In this document: positions 1-9,210 of the stretch, in pieces
Position numbering within the stretch: the first letter of the stretch is position 1
Layout: each line of letters starts with the position of its first letter
Origin: Planococcus sp. ISL-110
GTDB taxonomy: Bacteria > Bacillota > Bacilli > Bacillales_A > Planococcaceae
DNA length: 64,000 nucleotides
NCBI RefSeq assembly: GCF_018613575.1
Contig: NZ_JAGGPX010000011.1
Span: 227,482-291,481 of the forward strand
Direction: 5' to 3'
The notes under the pieces: generated by a model
What the model was told of the DNA's origin: nothing
What the model saw: only the letters and a program-made list of their open reading frames with translations
The model's database searches: none
Position numbers and translations under genes: made by a program

Positions 1-1
1 C

Positions 2-286
2 AACATGATCATTCCAAAAACAGCCGGAAATGTGGAAGGCGCCCATGCGTTCATCAACTTTATGCTGGATCCTGAAGTGGCTGCCCAAAATGCAGATTAC
101 GTCGGTTACTCAACGCCGAATGAACAGGCGGTTGCCCTTATGGATCCAGAGGTTACAGGGGATGAACGTTTCTATCCACCGGAAGAACTTCGGGAACGCC
201 TGGAAGTCTATGAAAACCTCGGGCTTGAAATGCTCGGTACCTACAATGAATTATTCCTGGAATTTAAAATGGATATGGAAAATTGA
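2..286 (+). CDS. potD: Spermidine/putrescine ABC transporter substrate-binding protein, C-terminal fragment
   Basis: The gene enters from the left edge of the window; 94 C-terminal residues are present. The segment reading IPKTAGNVEGAHAFINFMLD, then DPEVAAQNADYVGYSTPN, is typical of the last lobe of PotD-type polyamine-binding proteins. Such a protein would capture polyamines outside the cell for a PotABC importer, whose other genes would lie to the left. The reading frame is open to the window edge and ends in TGA, followed at once by a terminator, so this is the last gene of its operon. Family assignment is from memory of the conserved C-terminus; ligand specificity is not visible. Confidence 0.7.
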   Translation, partial: NMIIPKTAGNVEGAHAFINFMLDPEVAAQNADYVGYSTPNEQAVALMDPEVTGDERFYPPEELRERLEVYENLGLEMLGTYNELFLEFKMDMEN

Positions 287-315
287 CAGGCAGAACCTTT
301 GCCTGTTTTTTTTTT
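286..315 (+). terminator. Rho-independent terminator of the potD operon
   Basis: A 7-bp stem (ACAGGCA paired with TGCCTGT at 286-292 and 300-306) is followed by ten T residues. It starts on the stop codon of the potD fragment. Confidence 0.85.
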
Positions 316-341
316 GGAATTTGAGGTATAGTATGTAGATT

Positions 342-359
342 CTAAATACTGAAATTTAG
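342..359. promoter_or_regulatory. Short dyad upstream of the MFS gene
   Basis: CTAAAT and ATTTAG are separated by ACTGAA, 33 bp before the likely start codon of the MFS gene. It could be an operator for a local regulator, but no cognate regulator gene is adjacent. No convincing promoter hexamers could be fixed here. Confidence 0.25.
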
Positions 360-392
360 TAATACGAAATAATAATGAAAGAAGGTCTCTCC

Positions 393-1583
393 ATGGCCGT
401 TAGATCAAATAAGTTTGCACTTTATGTGCTGATGTTCAATATGTTCATTGCTATGAGCGGCATTGGATTAATCATTCCGATCATGCCTGCCTATTTGGAT
501 ACATTCGGTGTGGCAGGCCAGGCACTTGGCACATTGATCGCCACTTTTGCTTTAGCTCAGTTCCTGTTCTCACCGTTGTCGGGACAGCTTTCCGATAAAT
601 ATGGCCGTAAAAACCTGATCATCTTCGGCTTGATCGTCTTCGGATTATCCCAGCTGGCATTCGGGATGGCTTCTCATTTATGGATGCTGTACCTTGCCCG
701 CTTTTTCAGCGGACTGGGTGCTGCATTCCTGATTCCACCGATGATGGCATTTGTTGCTGATATCACGACATATGACGAACGTGGTAAAGGGATGGGGCTT
801 CTCGGTGCATCCATGTCTCTTGGCTTTATGATCGGCCCTGGAATCGGTGGGTTTTTGGCGGAAGTCAGCATTCAGTTTCCGTTTTATATCGCCACAGCGG
901 TTGCCTTGATTGCAGCTTTCATCTCCTTTTTAGTACTGCCGAATGTAGCGCCCAAGATTCAAGCCGCTGATGAAAAATCTGAAAATCTGCTGCAGCAGAT
1001 GAAGCGCTCCACCTACACTCCCTACTTTGTCATGCTGCTGGTCATGTTCATTTTCGCTTTTGGGCTGGCCAACTTCCAGTCGACCATCGCCTTATATGCC
1101 GATAAGAAGTTTGGCTTTACACCAAAGGAAATCGCCATTCTGATCACCGTCGGCGGATTTGTTGGCGTCGTGGTCCAAACTTTCGTCATCGACAAACTGT
1201 TTAAGCGCTTTGGCGAAATGAAAGTCATCCTGGTTAACCTCCTGGTATCTGCAGGAGCAATGATTGGGATCTTGTTTGTCAGTTCGTTCTGGGCAATCCT
1301 ATTGGTGTCAGCCGTATTTTTCACTGCCGCCTCCCTGCTGCGTCCGGCCATCAATACCCTCATTTCCAAATTGGCCGGTGATGAGCAGGGCTTTGCAGCG
1401 GGGATGAACAATGCCTATATGAGTCTTGGCAATATGATTGGCCCCGCACTCGCCGGTATCCTGTTCGATATCAATATGAGCTATCCTTATATTTTAGGAA
1501 CCGCTATCCTGATCACCTGCTTCTTCATCGCCAATACCTGGTCGATGCGGAAACAGCAGCTCCTGGCTGCGAGCCGGAGCTAG
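393..1583 (+). CDS. MFS drug:H+ antiporter (DHA1 family)
   Basis: A 396-residue, 12-TM major facilitator, the usual length for TetA/NorA-like proton-driven exporters in the cytoplasmic membrane. The family loop 2-3 signature GQLSDKYGRK is at residues 64-73 and the 'IPIMPAYL' segment typical of DHA1 pumps is in TM1. I prefer the ATG at 393 to the one at 375 because AAAGAAGG lies 7 bases before it and the earlier ATG has no Shine-Dalgarno. It stands alone between two terminators. The substrate cannot be told from sequence; a multidrug or single-drug efflux role is inferred from the family. Confidence 0.85.
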   Translation: MAVRSNKFALYVLMFNMFIAMSGIGLIIPIMPAYLDTFGVAGQALGTLIATFALAQFLFSPLSGQLSDKYGRKNLIIFGLIVFGLSQLAFGMASHLWMLYLARFFSGLGAAFLIPPMMAFVADITTYDERGKGMGLLGASMSLGFMIGPGIGGFLAEVSIQFPFYIATAVALIAAFISFLVLPNVAPKIQAADEKSENLLQQMKRSTYTPYFVMLLVMFIFAFGLANFQSTIALYADKKFGFTPKEIAILITVGGFVGVVVQTFVIDKLFKRFGEMKVILVNLLVSAGAMIGILFVSSFWAILLVSAVFFTAASLLRPAINTLISKLAGDEQGFAAGMNNAYMSLGNMIGPALAGILFDINMSYPYILGTAILITCFFIANTWSMRKQQLLAASRS

Positions 1584-1671
1584 GAAAAAGTATAAAGATG
1601 AAAAAATTTTTCAGAATATCCTCAATTGAACAGCTTAAGTTCCATCTCTAATTCAATATATGCAGACAGAA

Positions 1672-1709
1672 AAAAGCGAAAAAGAGTCAGTCTCTCTTTT
1701 TCGCTTTTA
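1672..1709. terminator. Bidirectional terminator between MFS gene and VWA operon
   Basis: Long stem AAGCGAAAAAGAG / CTCTTTTTCGCTT with A-rich and T-rich flanks, usable on both strands. It overlaps the last codons of the minus-strand VWA gene, whose C-terminal KAKKRD is encoded by one arm. Confidence 0.8.
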
Positions 1710-4257
1710 TTAATTGATCGATTACCGCAGGAGAAGGAGCTTCTTCTGCGGTTTTTCTTTTTGATACAGGCTTTGGAAGCCCAAAACGCCGAAGCGTGAT
1801 ATCTGTGAAGAACAGGAGCATAGCGGCAAGCAGCAGAAACAGCTGAATTGGACGAAAGGTGCCACTGGTGAAGGTCATGTCGCGGAACGCTTCTTCCATG
1901 GTGGTCAATACCTGTCCACCTGTCCGCTCAGCCAGCCCTGTCAGTAAGGGCATGTTCGCCTCTGCGGTTTGGTATTCGTCGCCATAAGGGATCGTCAGGC
2001 CTGTTTTATAGGCTGCTCCGCTTTCATTCGTGATGCTGAAGAACACCAGCCCCGGCTCTGCATCCAGTTTGACGTCGACTTTGCCGGGCGACACCGGATC
2101 AGTCTGCAATGGAATCTCGTTGCCTTGTTCGTCAACCGCTGCAACCGTCAGGATCGCTGAGCTTTGCGTGGGATCTTCAACCGTGTAGATTCCTTGTTCT
2201 TTGCGTGTCACCGAATACGGAATTTCTTCAAAAGCAGGCTGCAGTTGGGCTACACTGCGATTCCAGAAATCCGGCCAACGTGCCCAGCTCTGGAAATCCC
2301 CACTCCATGAACTGCTTCCGGAAGTGTAAGCGATTGTTTTGCCAAGGCCGTAATTCCAGCTGGCGAGCACCGGATCGCCTTCACCACTTTCCAGTGCAAC
2401 TGATGCCGTACTTTTTGCAGTTGCCGCAATGTAGGCATTAAGCTGCGGGACACCATCCCCAAATAAATCATTCCACTCGCTACTGTAGACAACCGGATAA
2501 AATGGTTCATCAACAATATAGGTCCGGGACATCATGATGGTTTCCCTAGACAGAATAGCCGGAATCGTTGTGGCATCCGCCACATCGTAAAAACGGCCGC
2601 TGCCAGTGTCTGCCAATTGCTCCAGCAGATTCCGGTCTGCATCCTGACCGATAGAGACAGTGGATAACGTGATATTATTGTCTTTGCCATTTTCGATCAA
2701 CGCATCATAATCGTTGGAAGTTGCCGATTGGCCATCCGTCAGCAGGATGATGTGCTTGCGCTGCAGCTCCAAATCTTCCAGCTCCATATAGGCCTGTTGC
2801 AAGGAGCGATAAATTTCGGTGCCGCCTCCGGGAGTAACAGCCAGGATCTTATCCATAGCTTCCTGTGGATCGGCCACTTTGGCAGTCGGTAAAATTTCCC
2901 ACGGCTGATCGTCAAAGGCAATGACGCCCAATGTATCGTCAGGACGCAGAAGCTCGACAGAACGTGCTGCCGCTTCTTTCGCCAGTTCCATCTTCATGCC
3001 CATCATGCTTCCCGAACGGTCCATGACGATCATCAAACCGAGTGAAGGCAATTCATGCTTGCCTTTGACCTCCATTTCGACCGGAAGGAGACGCTCAATC
3101 GGAGTTTTGAAATAGCCCCCAAGGCCAAAGCTCTGTTCACCGCCGACCATCATAAAACCAACCCCGAATTGCCGGACGGCCTGTTCAATGATATTCATCT
3201 GCTGCTCTCCCACCGAAGTACCGGAAACATTGTCAAAAATAATGGAATCATAGCGTAGGATGGCGGACAGGCTGCTCGGCAATTCGGCTGAGGACAGCTC
3301 CGTCACCCGCAGGTTATCCGTATCCAATAAAGCGGGGATCGGACTTGGCTCTCCGCTGTTGACCACGAGCACTTCCGGATTCCCGGAAACTTCGGTGATA
3401 CTGGCCAGTGAATTATTTTCCAGAAAAGCATCTTCGGCCGTTTCCAGCCGCACTTCGTACTTCAACAAACCTTCTGAGTTGGCTGGATACGAATAAGTAA
3501 AAACATTCTGACCTTCCGCCAAATCGACTTTTTTCGTATCCAATTCCCGATCATTGACGGAAAAAATCAGCTTTGCCTGAGCTTCCGTATCAGAATCGAC
3601 GGTTACAGCAAAAGATTGGGATTCCCCTAAAAATGCACGTGAAGGTGTTTCAAAGCGGCTGATGGCCATATCATTTTCCGCTGTTTGCTCGATTGGCCAG
3701 ACATCCACCTGCAGCCGGTCGGACTCCAAACGGTTTAAACTTTCCAGAGCGGAGGACTGGGTTTCATTGCCATCAGTCAGAATCACTAGCCGTGTCGCCA
3801 AGTCGGTATCTCCGCTATTTGAAGCGAGCTCCAGCGCACGGGCGATATTAGTATGTCCGCTTTGGCCAATTGCCAGTTCTGCCGGCAAGGTCTGTGGCTC
3901 TTTTGTCACCGGCAGCAGGCTTTGAAAATCTTCAGCAAACGTATAAACCCCGACCGATTGATGGTCTTTTTTTGCCGATAAAACAGTTTCCACTGCAGCT
4001 GCCATTTCCGTTTCCATCCCTTCTAGAGAGGCAGACCTGTCCAGCAGGAAAAGGACCTGCTCTTCTTTCACCGGACGGAAAAGCGAAGGTGCCGCTAATG
4101 CAAAAATCAATAAAGCGACTGTCGCTATGCGAAGAACATAAACCGTTTTCGCCATTTTGGAGCTGGTGGAGAAACTTCTTGTTCCAAACCACCCAAAATA
4201 GGCGATTGCAGGGATGAGCAATACTAGCCAAATCGGTTCATCGAGTCGCAATTCCAC
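1687..4257 (-). CDS. Membrane protein with two VWA modules and a GATase-like domain
   Basis: 856 residues. Two N-terminal membrane segments (about residues 8-25 and 38-58) precede a first VWA-like module with DRSAS at 73-77, then a glutamine-amidotransferase-like domain, then a second VWA domain with a full MIDAS motif DRSGSM near residue 412, and a C-terminal TM segment near 805-822. VWA domains bind partner proteins through a metal ion, so this is probably an exported-side binding platform. The start is the GTG at 4257, which has GGGAGGTG 5 bases upstream; that makes a 20-bp overlap with the preceding VWA gene. It is the last gene of an eight-gene operon. The MoxR/DUF58/VWA neighbourhood suggests ATPase-driven assembly or maturation of a surface complex; the client is unknown. 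Confidence 0.75.
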   Translation of the reverse strand: MELRLDEPIWLVLLIPAIAYFGWFGTRSFSTSSKMAKTVYVLRIATVALLIFALAAPSLFRPVKEEQVLFLLDRSASLEGMETEMAAAVETVLSAKKDHQSVGVYTFAEDFQSLLPVTKEPQTLPAELAIGQSGHTNIARALELASNSGDTDLATRLVILTDGNETQSSALESLNRLESDRLQVDVWPIEQTAENDMAISRFETPSRAFLGESQSFAVTVDSDTEAQAKLIFSVNDRELDTKKVDLAEGQNVFTYSYPANSEGLLKYEVRLETAEDAFLENNSLASITEVSGNPEVLVVNSGEPSPIPALLDTDNLRVTELSSAELPSSLSAILRYDSIIFDNVSGTSVGEQQMNIIEQAVRQFGVGFMMVGGEQSFGLGGYFKTPIERLLPVEMEVKGKHELPSLGLMIVMDRSGSMMGMKMELAKEAAARSVELLRPDDTLGVIAFDDQPWEILPTAKVADPQEAMDKILAVTPGGGTEIYRSLQQAYMELEDLELQRKHIILLTDGQSATSNDYDALIENGKDNNITLSTVSIGQDADRNLLEQLADTGSGRFYDVADATTIPAILSRETIMMSRTYIVDEPFYPVVYSSEWNDLFGDGVPQLNAYIAATAKSTASVALESGEGDPVLASWNYGLGKTIAYTSGSSSWSGDFQSWARWPDFWNRSVAQLQPAFEEIPYSVTRKEQGIYTVEDPTQSSAILTVAAVDEQGNEIPLQTDPVSPGKVDVKLDAEPGLVFFSITNESGAAYKTGLTIPYGDEYQTAEANMPLLTGLAERTGGQVLTTMEEAFRDMTFTSGTFRPIQLFLLLAAMLLFFTDITLRRFGLPKPVSKRKTAEEAPSPAVIDQLIKAKKRD

Positions 4258-5971
4258 GGCGGTACACCTCCCATTCCACAACAACCAACAGCAGGATTAA
4301 CGCAATGATAAACGGCACAAATGAAAAACGGACCGTGTTCTGAGCAGTTTCTGCCTGCCCCATTGTGTAATTCGAGCCCGCGGCCATTATTTTCTCTTCA
4401 CTGGCCAGCTGAACAATCAGATTTTTTGTCTCTGCATCCCCGATCACTTCATAGATTCCAGGCTCGGCAGGAGCAATAAACGGACCACTCTCTTCTATAT
4501 AGGAATGACTGTATTCTCCATCTTTAAAGATTTCCCATTCTCCCGTACCTGAAGTCAGGGAAACGGAACGGTGTTCGTTGGGCTGGAAAAATCCGAGAAA
4601 TTCAGCATCTCCCGATAGGCTGTCCATGCTGCTCCACAGGAACAAAGGAAATGAAGGGAAAAGAGGCCAGTCGGTAGACTGGACATCTGTCAGTACGGCA
4701 ATGTCGCCTTTTGGAGACAATTGGATAAAAGGATGTCCATCTATTGAAGCAATGGTTTCAAAACCATCAAAAGGTGGATACAGCTCCGAGACATAGACTC
4801 TCTCCATTTCAGCATAAGCAAACAGCGGATGCTCCTGCGTTTCAATCTCTCCCGAAACTTCGAAAGCAGTTTCGCCATTGCGGCCAATCAACAAGATTGG
4901 TGCCGCTCTATCTAATAACTCGCTTTGATTGGTGACGAGCGGCAGCCCTGAATCCGGCTGTAATTGGGCCGTTTCAGCCAGCCGGACGTTTAGGTCGAGT
5001 GAACGGAAACCGCTGGCGATCAATTCATGCAGCGCCGAATCAATCATTACAGAGTTGGTCGGAGGTGCTAAATAGGTAGCCATCATGTTGTCAGCGGCAT
5101 AATCATCCTGGACGTCAACAGTCGCCTGCCAAAGTTTTTCATGCGGCAACTCTTCGAAAGGAACCAGCAGTTCCTCTGAAGCTGCCAGCTCCACTTCCAT
5201 CGTTTTCTCCATGTCACCAGCTGACAAACGAACTGTCGCCGGCAACGCTTTTTCGCTGTTGTTGACCAGCTGCACAATGCCCCGTACGCCGTTTTCAGTT
5301 TCTGACAGGCCGAACTGCCGGATGGCAACATTGCGCAGCGTTTCTGCAACGCCATGGACCTGATAGCTCTGGCCGGTTTTATTGGCCAGCATATCGCGAT
5401 CCAATGCATCGGTAAAAATGTGGATGACCGTCGAATTGCCAATTGCCAGTGTATCCGCAAATAAAATTGTCTGCTCCATTTCGGCAGTTTCGTAACTTAC
5501 CGCCAGTCCATCGATTGCTTTTTCAACAGCCCCAAGATCCTGCTCGTTACGGATGGCCACTTTCGGGCTGTTGCCTGTTGTGACGATCGTTACCGGTTTG
5601 CCGCCTACTTGCGCGGCCAGATTTTTCATTTCCTGCTGGTGCTTTTCAAAATGAGACGGTGAACCTGCCAGCATCGTTGCTGAGGTATCCACCACAAAAA
5701 CAAAGTCATTGCCCGCCAGCGTTTCCGACTCGCTGAACGGTCCCAGTAAACCCAGTACACAAAGCAGAAGCGCCGCTATTTGCAGATAAAACAATAAATG
5801 ACGCTGCAGTTTTTTCAAGTATGGAGAAACCTGCAGTTCCTTCATCCGTTCCTGCCAGAACAGGGTCGATGACACCCGCTGGTCCTTGTATTTTTTTCTG
5901 AAGAAATAGTAGAGGATCACAGCCAGCGGCATAACTGCTGTCCAGATCATTCCCCAATTTGATGCACCCAT
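4238..5971 (-). CDS. BatA-type membrane protein with VWA domain
   Basis: 577 residues. The N-terminal 80 residues carry two TM segments in the arrangement of the aerotolerance-regulator (BatA) N-terminal domain, followed by a VWA domain beginning VFVVDTSATM at about 91-100; the MIDAS here reads DTSAT, with Thr for the last Ser. A C-terminal TM segment lies near 550-570. The ATG at 5971 has a strong purine-rich site (GAGGGGGGAG) and gives a clean 13-base gap after the DUF58 gene, so a longer upstream extension is rejected. It overlaps the next VWA gene by 20 bp, which implies coupled translation. Role inferred: partner of the MoxR ATPase; exact function unknown. Confidence 0.75.
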   Translation of the reverse strand: MGASNWGMIWTAVMPLAVILYYFFRKKYKDQRVSSTLFWQERMKELQVSPYLKKLQRHLLFYLQIAALLLCVLGLLGPFSESETLAGNDFVFVVDTSATMLAGSPSHFEKHQQEMKNLAAQVGGKPVTIVTTGNSPKVAIRNEQDLGAVEKAIDGLAVSYETAEMEQTILFADTLAIGNSTVIHIFTDALDRDMLANKTGQSYQVHGVAETLRNVAIRQFGLSETENGVRGIVQLVNNSEKALPATVRLSAGDMEKTMEVELAASEELLVPFEELPHEKLWQATVDVQDDYAADNMMATYLAPPTNSVMIDSALHELIASGFRSLDLNVRLAETAQLQPDSGLPLVTNQSELLDRAAPILLIGRNGETAFEVSGEIETQEHPLFAYAEMERVYVSELYPPFDGFETIASIDGHPFIQLSPKGDIAVLTDVQSTDWPLFPSFPLFLWSSMDSLSGDAEFLGFFQPNEHRSVSLTSGTGEWEIFKDGEYSHSYIEESGPFIAPAEPGIYEVIGDAETKNLIVQLASEEKIMAAGSNYTMGQAETAQNTVRFSFVPFIIALILLLVVVEWEVYRRGIATR

Positions 5972-5984
5972 GCCGCTCCCCCCC

Positions 5985-6845
5985 TCATTTAATCCAATTT
6001 TTTCGTGCCATCTGATGAAACAGCACCTGCTCGATACCATCTTCTACACGTACCGGCAAATAAGCGATGCCGTATGTTCGGCAAAGCGACTCCAACCCCT
6101 TGGCATGAAGTTTGCTTTGTTCCTGATACGCGTGGAGCGCCTCTTCCGTAACCGTAACATTCAATACTTGCTGCGTTTCGTCATCGATAAAACGAAGATC
6201 CCCTTTGTAGGATGGAAACCGCTCTTCTTCTGTACTGATGTGAATAAATCGGATATCATGCGCATAGGCCGGTGCCTGTCTGAAGAATACCTGCCAGTCT
6301 TCCAGCGGTTCCAATCCGTCCGAAACGATAAACAGAACAGTAGAATCTTTTGCTGCATGAAAACTAGCCTGCTTCGCAAACGACAGATTTTTCGGATTCG
6401 GTATAGCAGCCATAAAATGCTCGAACAGTTTTTTCGCAGACTTCCCTTTTTTTCGAAAAGGCACACCTTCTTTTTGTCCAGCTGAAACCGTCAGGCGATC
6501 ATCGCTCCCCAACACCATCAGCCCAAGGGAAAAGGCCAGCTGTTTGGCAAACAGCCATTTGCTGTCCATCGACTTCGAGCTGTCGAGCAAAATGTGGATG
6601 CGCATTTCCTGTTCATCCAAAAAACGCTTGATGTAGACGCGTTCGGTCCTTGCGTATACGTTCCAGTCGATGTGGCGGACATCATCTCCAGGATGGTATT
6701 CACGGAAATCGGAAAAATCCAGCGAGCTGCCAAAACGCATCGAACGGTGAGATCCTTTGTGATGTCCTTTGATCTTCGCTTTTGTACCAATGGCATAGCG
6801 GCTTAGGCGTGAGCCCCAATCGGCCGGCAAGTTCAACAAAGTCAT
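5985..6845 (-). CDS. DUF58 domain protein
   Basis: 286 residues with the hallmark DUF58 segment GDDVRHIDW at 53-61 and the preceding SLDFSDFREY. The C-terminal half has a VWA-like fold (ILLDSSKSMD at about 84-93 resembles a MIDAS). DUF58 proteins are nearly always encoded beside MoxR ATPases, as here: the start ATG overlaps the MoxR stop codon (ATGA). No signal peptide or TM segment is visible, so it should act at the cytoplasmic side. Biochemical role is not known for the family. Confidence 0.88.
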   Translation of the reverse strand: MTLLNLPADWGSRLSRYAIGTKAKIKGHHKGSHRSMRFGSSLDFSDFREYHPGDDVRHIDWNVYARTERVYIKRFLDEQEMRIHILLDSSKSMDSKWLFAKQLAFSLGLMVLGSDDRLTVSAGQKEGVPFRKKGKSAKKLFEHFMAAIPNPKNLSFAKQASFHAAKDSTVLFIVSDGLEPLEDWQVFFRQAPAYAHDIRFIHISTEEERFPSYKGDLRFIDDETQQVLNVTVTEEALHAYQEQSKLHAKGLESLCRTYGIAYLPVRVEDGIEQVLFHQMARKNWIK

Positions 6846-7834
6846 TTTAAAACGCCTTTTCCGGCTGTGCTGAGCACCAAGTCAATCAATTCGTCTGCTT
6901 CTTTGCCAAACGCTTCAGCTTCGTAATTCAGCAATAATCGATGCCGCAATACCGGCTTTGCGACATGTTTCAAATCACCGATGGATACATGGTAGCGCCC
7001 TTCCATCAACGCCCGTGCTTTAGCCAGACGAACGAGGCTCTGCAGGCCGCGTGGTCCGCTGCCGTACTGAACATAATGCTGGATAGGCTCGTGCTCTGAA
7101 TGCTCCGGATGGGTGTTTTGGATAATGTCGACAGCTACCATCAAAATGTCTTCTGCCATCAGGACTTCTTTGACCATCTGCTGCGCTTCGATCAGGCTGG
7201 GGGTATTCATCTTTTTGCTAAGGTTGATGGTGTCGGCCCCTGTCGTCCGACGGCTGATTTCGGCCAGCTCATTGCGGCTTGGGTAGGAAACCAGGATTTT
7301 GCACAGAAAACGGTCCATCTGCGCTTCCGGAAGCGGATAAGTTCCTTCCATTTCAATCGGATTTTGAGTTGCTAAGACGAAAAATGGCCGTGCCATCTCT
7401 TTCGTATCACCAAGGATGGTCACCGTTTTTTCTCCCATTGCTTCGAGCAGCGCACTTTGGGTTTTAGGGGTCGCCCGGTTGATTTCATCGGCCAGCACCA
7501 TTTGGTGGAAGATCGGCCCTTCACGGAATATAAACTGCTGGCGCCCTTCTGCATCCCGCTCGATCAAGCTTGTTCCCGTAATATCAGACGGCATCAAATC
7601 AGGCGTAAACTGGATTCTTGAAAACGACAAATCGAGTACATCTGAAATGGTTCGGATCAACATCGTTTTGCCAAGCCCGGGAAGCCCTTCAAGCAGGGCA
7701 TGGCCATCCGCTAAAATGGCATATAAAGAGAACTCGACCGCGCTTTCCTGCCCTACGATAAAGCGGCCAATCTCTGCTTTGACTTCCTGAAGCAATTGGC
7801 TCATTTCTGCAAATTGATCGGTTGTATGTGTCAT
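6842..7834 (-). CDS. MoxR-family AAA+ ATPase
   Basis: 330 residues with Walker A GLPGLGKTM at 50-58, Walker B LADEINR at 114-120, and the conserved ATQNPIE sensor segment. MoxR ATPases are chaperone-like machines that act with VWA proteins, for example in metal-centre insertion or activation of complexes. The ribosome site AAAAGAGGGG lies before the ATG. It is fourth from the promoter-distal end of the operon and is translationally coupled to the DUF58 gene. The closest named relative in B. subtilis is YeaC (family knowledge), but here the operon content differs. Confidence 0.9.
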   Translation of the reverse strand: MTHTTDQFAEMSQLLQEVKAEIGRFIVGQESAVEFSLYAILADGHALLEGLPGLGKTMLIRTISDVLDLSFSRIQFTPDLMPSDITGTSLIERDAEGRQQFIFREGPIFHQMVLADEINRATPKTQSALLEAMGEKTVTILGDTKEMARPFFVLATQNPIEMEGTYPLPEAQMDRFLCKILVSYPSRNELAEISRRTTGADTINLSKKMNTPSLIEAQQMVKEVLMAEDILMVAVDIIQNTHPEHSEHEPIQHYVQYGSGPRGLQSLVRLAKARALMEGRYHVSIGDLKHVAKPVLRHRLLLNYEAEAFGKEADELIDLVLSTAGKGVLK

Positions 7835-7848
7835 AAAACCCCTCTTTT

Positions 7849-9198
7849 CTATTCGTCGGTTTCAATATCCGTAAAGTACTGCTCTACAATGGTTTGAAGA
7901 TCAGGCGGCAATTGCAGGCGATCTGCGCTTGAGAAATAAGACGCTGAATAATCACCCACCACGTCGGTATAGGGCTGAACGCTTCCTTTCGTTGCAGGAA
8001 CCGGACCCTCTTGCTCTCCTGCTGCTTGCCCTTCACCAATTTCGCCGCTGTCGACCGCAGTCTCACCTTCTCCGCCGATGCGGGAAGGCACAGTCAACAA
8101 GTCCCGGCTGCCCTGGCCTTTGGCAGCACCTTGTCCTTGGCTCTGGCCTTGGCTCTGGCCTTGGCTCTGACCTTGGCTCTGGTCTTGGCCTTGTCCTTGT
8201 CCTTGGCCTTGGCTCTGGCCTTGGTCTTGGTTGCCTTCTGAATAATCCTCTGAACCTCCAGCTTCTCCTGCATCTTCTCCATTGACTGATGCTTGGCCGG
8301 CTTTGTCCGAAGATTCGCCGGCAGCGGGACCGCTTGGATTTTCCTCGCCGGAATGCTCACGATTGGCAATGGTCTGCTGCAGTGGAAATGCTACCGGTTT
8401 CCCCATATTGCTTAAAGCCGTTTGGGTTTTCCCAGCCTGTTCGGCCAATTGGTCGGAAGCTTTTCCAAGATCCTTAGAGCTGGTTTCGTCATCTCCATTC
8501 TGTTCCTCTGCCAGCTGCCGTTTTTTTAAATCCAACTCTTTTTGTTTTTTCACGATTTCCTTCAATACAGCTTCAGGGTCTTTTTTTTCTTCTATCGTTG
8601 TTTTTAATTCATCCAATTCTTTTTTTACCATTTCTGTTTCTGTCTGTTTTTCTATTTTATCGATTTCTTTTTTGATGTCTTCTACTAACTCGAGTTCTTT
8701 TTCGGCATCATTTGCTTGAGTTTGCAGATTGCTTGGAAAAACCAAAAGCAGCAGCAGCAGCGCACCGCTTACTAATGCACCAATCAGCCACTTTGGCCGC
8801 AGCCACGCTTTTCGTTCTTTACGGAACAGCTGATAGCTATATGGGATGGTTTGCGCGGTTTTATTGGTCAACTCTTCTGACAATGCATTTTTCTCGGTCA
8901 GCTTCCATACTGTCAGCAATTGATTATGCGGTGTAAAACGGTCCAGCTCCTGTACTGCCTGCTGCGTGTTCGGCAAATCTTTTATAGTCAATAGGATCCA
9001 ACTCGCTATAGCAGCAATTCCCGCTGCATATGCATAAAATTCATAATAAGGAAGCACAAACAATCGCGACACCAGCAGCAAAAATGCGGCTGAAGCAAGC
9101 CCTGCAAAAAAGGCAAACTGTGAACTGTGGCTAAGGTGAAGCATTTTCAATAGCCTGGCTGTCTTTCTGACATACTTTTGAATGTCGCGGTTGTTCAT
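7849..9198 (-). CDS. Membrane protein with coiled coil and Gln/Gly repeat tract
   Basis: 449 residues. Two TM segments lie near residues 27-72 and a third near 131-150; a charged Lys/Glu coiled coil follows at about 160-240; residues about 325-365 are a low-complexity run of Gly-Gln-Ser-Gln units. The layout resembles DUF4175-like proteins found in MoxR/VWA clusters, but I do not recognise a named family with confidence. It lies 14 bases upstream of the MoxR gene and shares its transcript. The repeat tract is encoded by near-identical 6- and 12-mers and is likely to vary in length between strains. Start is supported by AAGGAGAG before the ATG. Confidence 0.7.
   Translation of the reverse strand: MNNRDIQKYVRKTARLLKMLHLSHSSQFAFFAGLASAAFLLLVSRLFVLPYYEFYAYAAGIAAIASWILLTIKDLPNTQQAVQELDRFTPHNQLLTVWKLTEKNALSEELTNKTAQTIPYSYQLFRKERKAWLRPKWLIGALVSGALLLLLLVFPSNLQTQANDAEKELELVEDIKKEIDKIEKQTETEMVKKELDELKTTIEEKKDPEAVLKEIVKKQKELDLKKRQLAEEQNGDDETSSKDLGKASDQLAEQAGKTQTALSNMGKPVAFPLQQTIANREHSGEENPSGPAAGESSDKAGQASVNGEDAGEAGGSEDYSEGNQDQGQSQGQGQGQGQDQSQGQSQGQSQGQSQGQGAAKGQGSRDLLTVPSRIGGEGETAVDSGEIGEGQAAGEQEGPVPATKGSVQPYTDVVGDYSASYFSSADRLQLPPDLQTIVEQYFTDIETDE
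8125..8235 (-). repeat. Coding microsatellite (Gln-Gly/Gln-Ser tract)
   Basis: On the plus strand the sequence is built from CTTGGC/CTTGTC hexamers and GGCTCTGGCCTT dodecamers. They encode the alternating GQ, SQ and DQ residues in the 449-residue membrane protein. Such tracts are prone to replication slippage; because the unit is a multiple of three, length changes would keep the frame. Confidence 0.8.
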
Positions 9199-9210
9199 GC
9201 AAATCTCTCC

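Noticed and set aside
8011-8241. Plus-strand Leu/Ala-rich ORF
   Set aside because: It is the antisense shadow of the Gln/Gly repeat in the operon's membrane protein.
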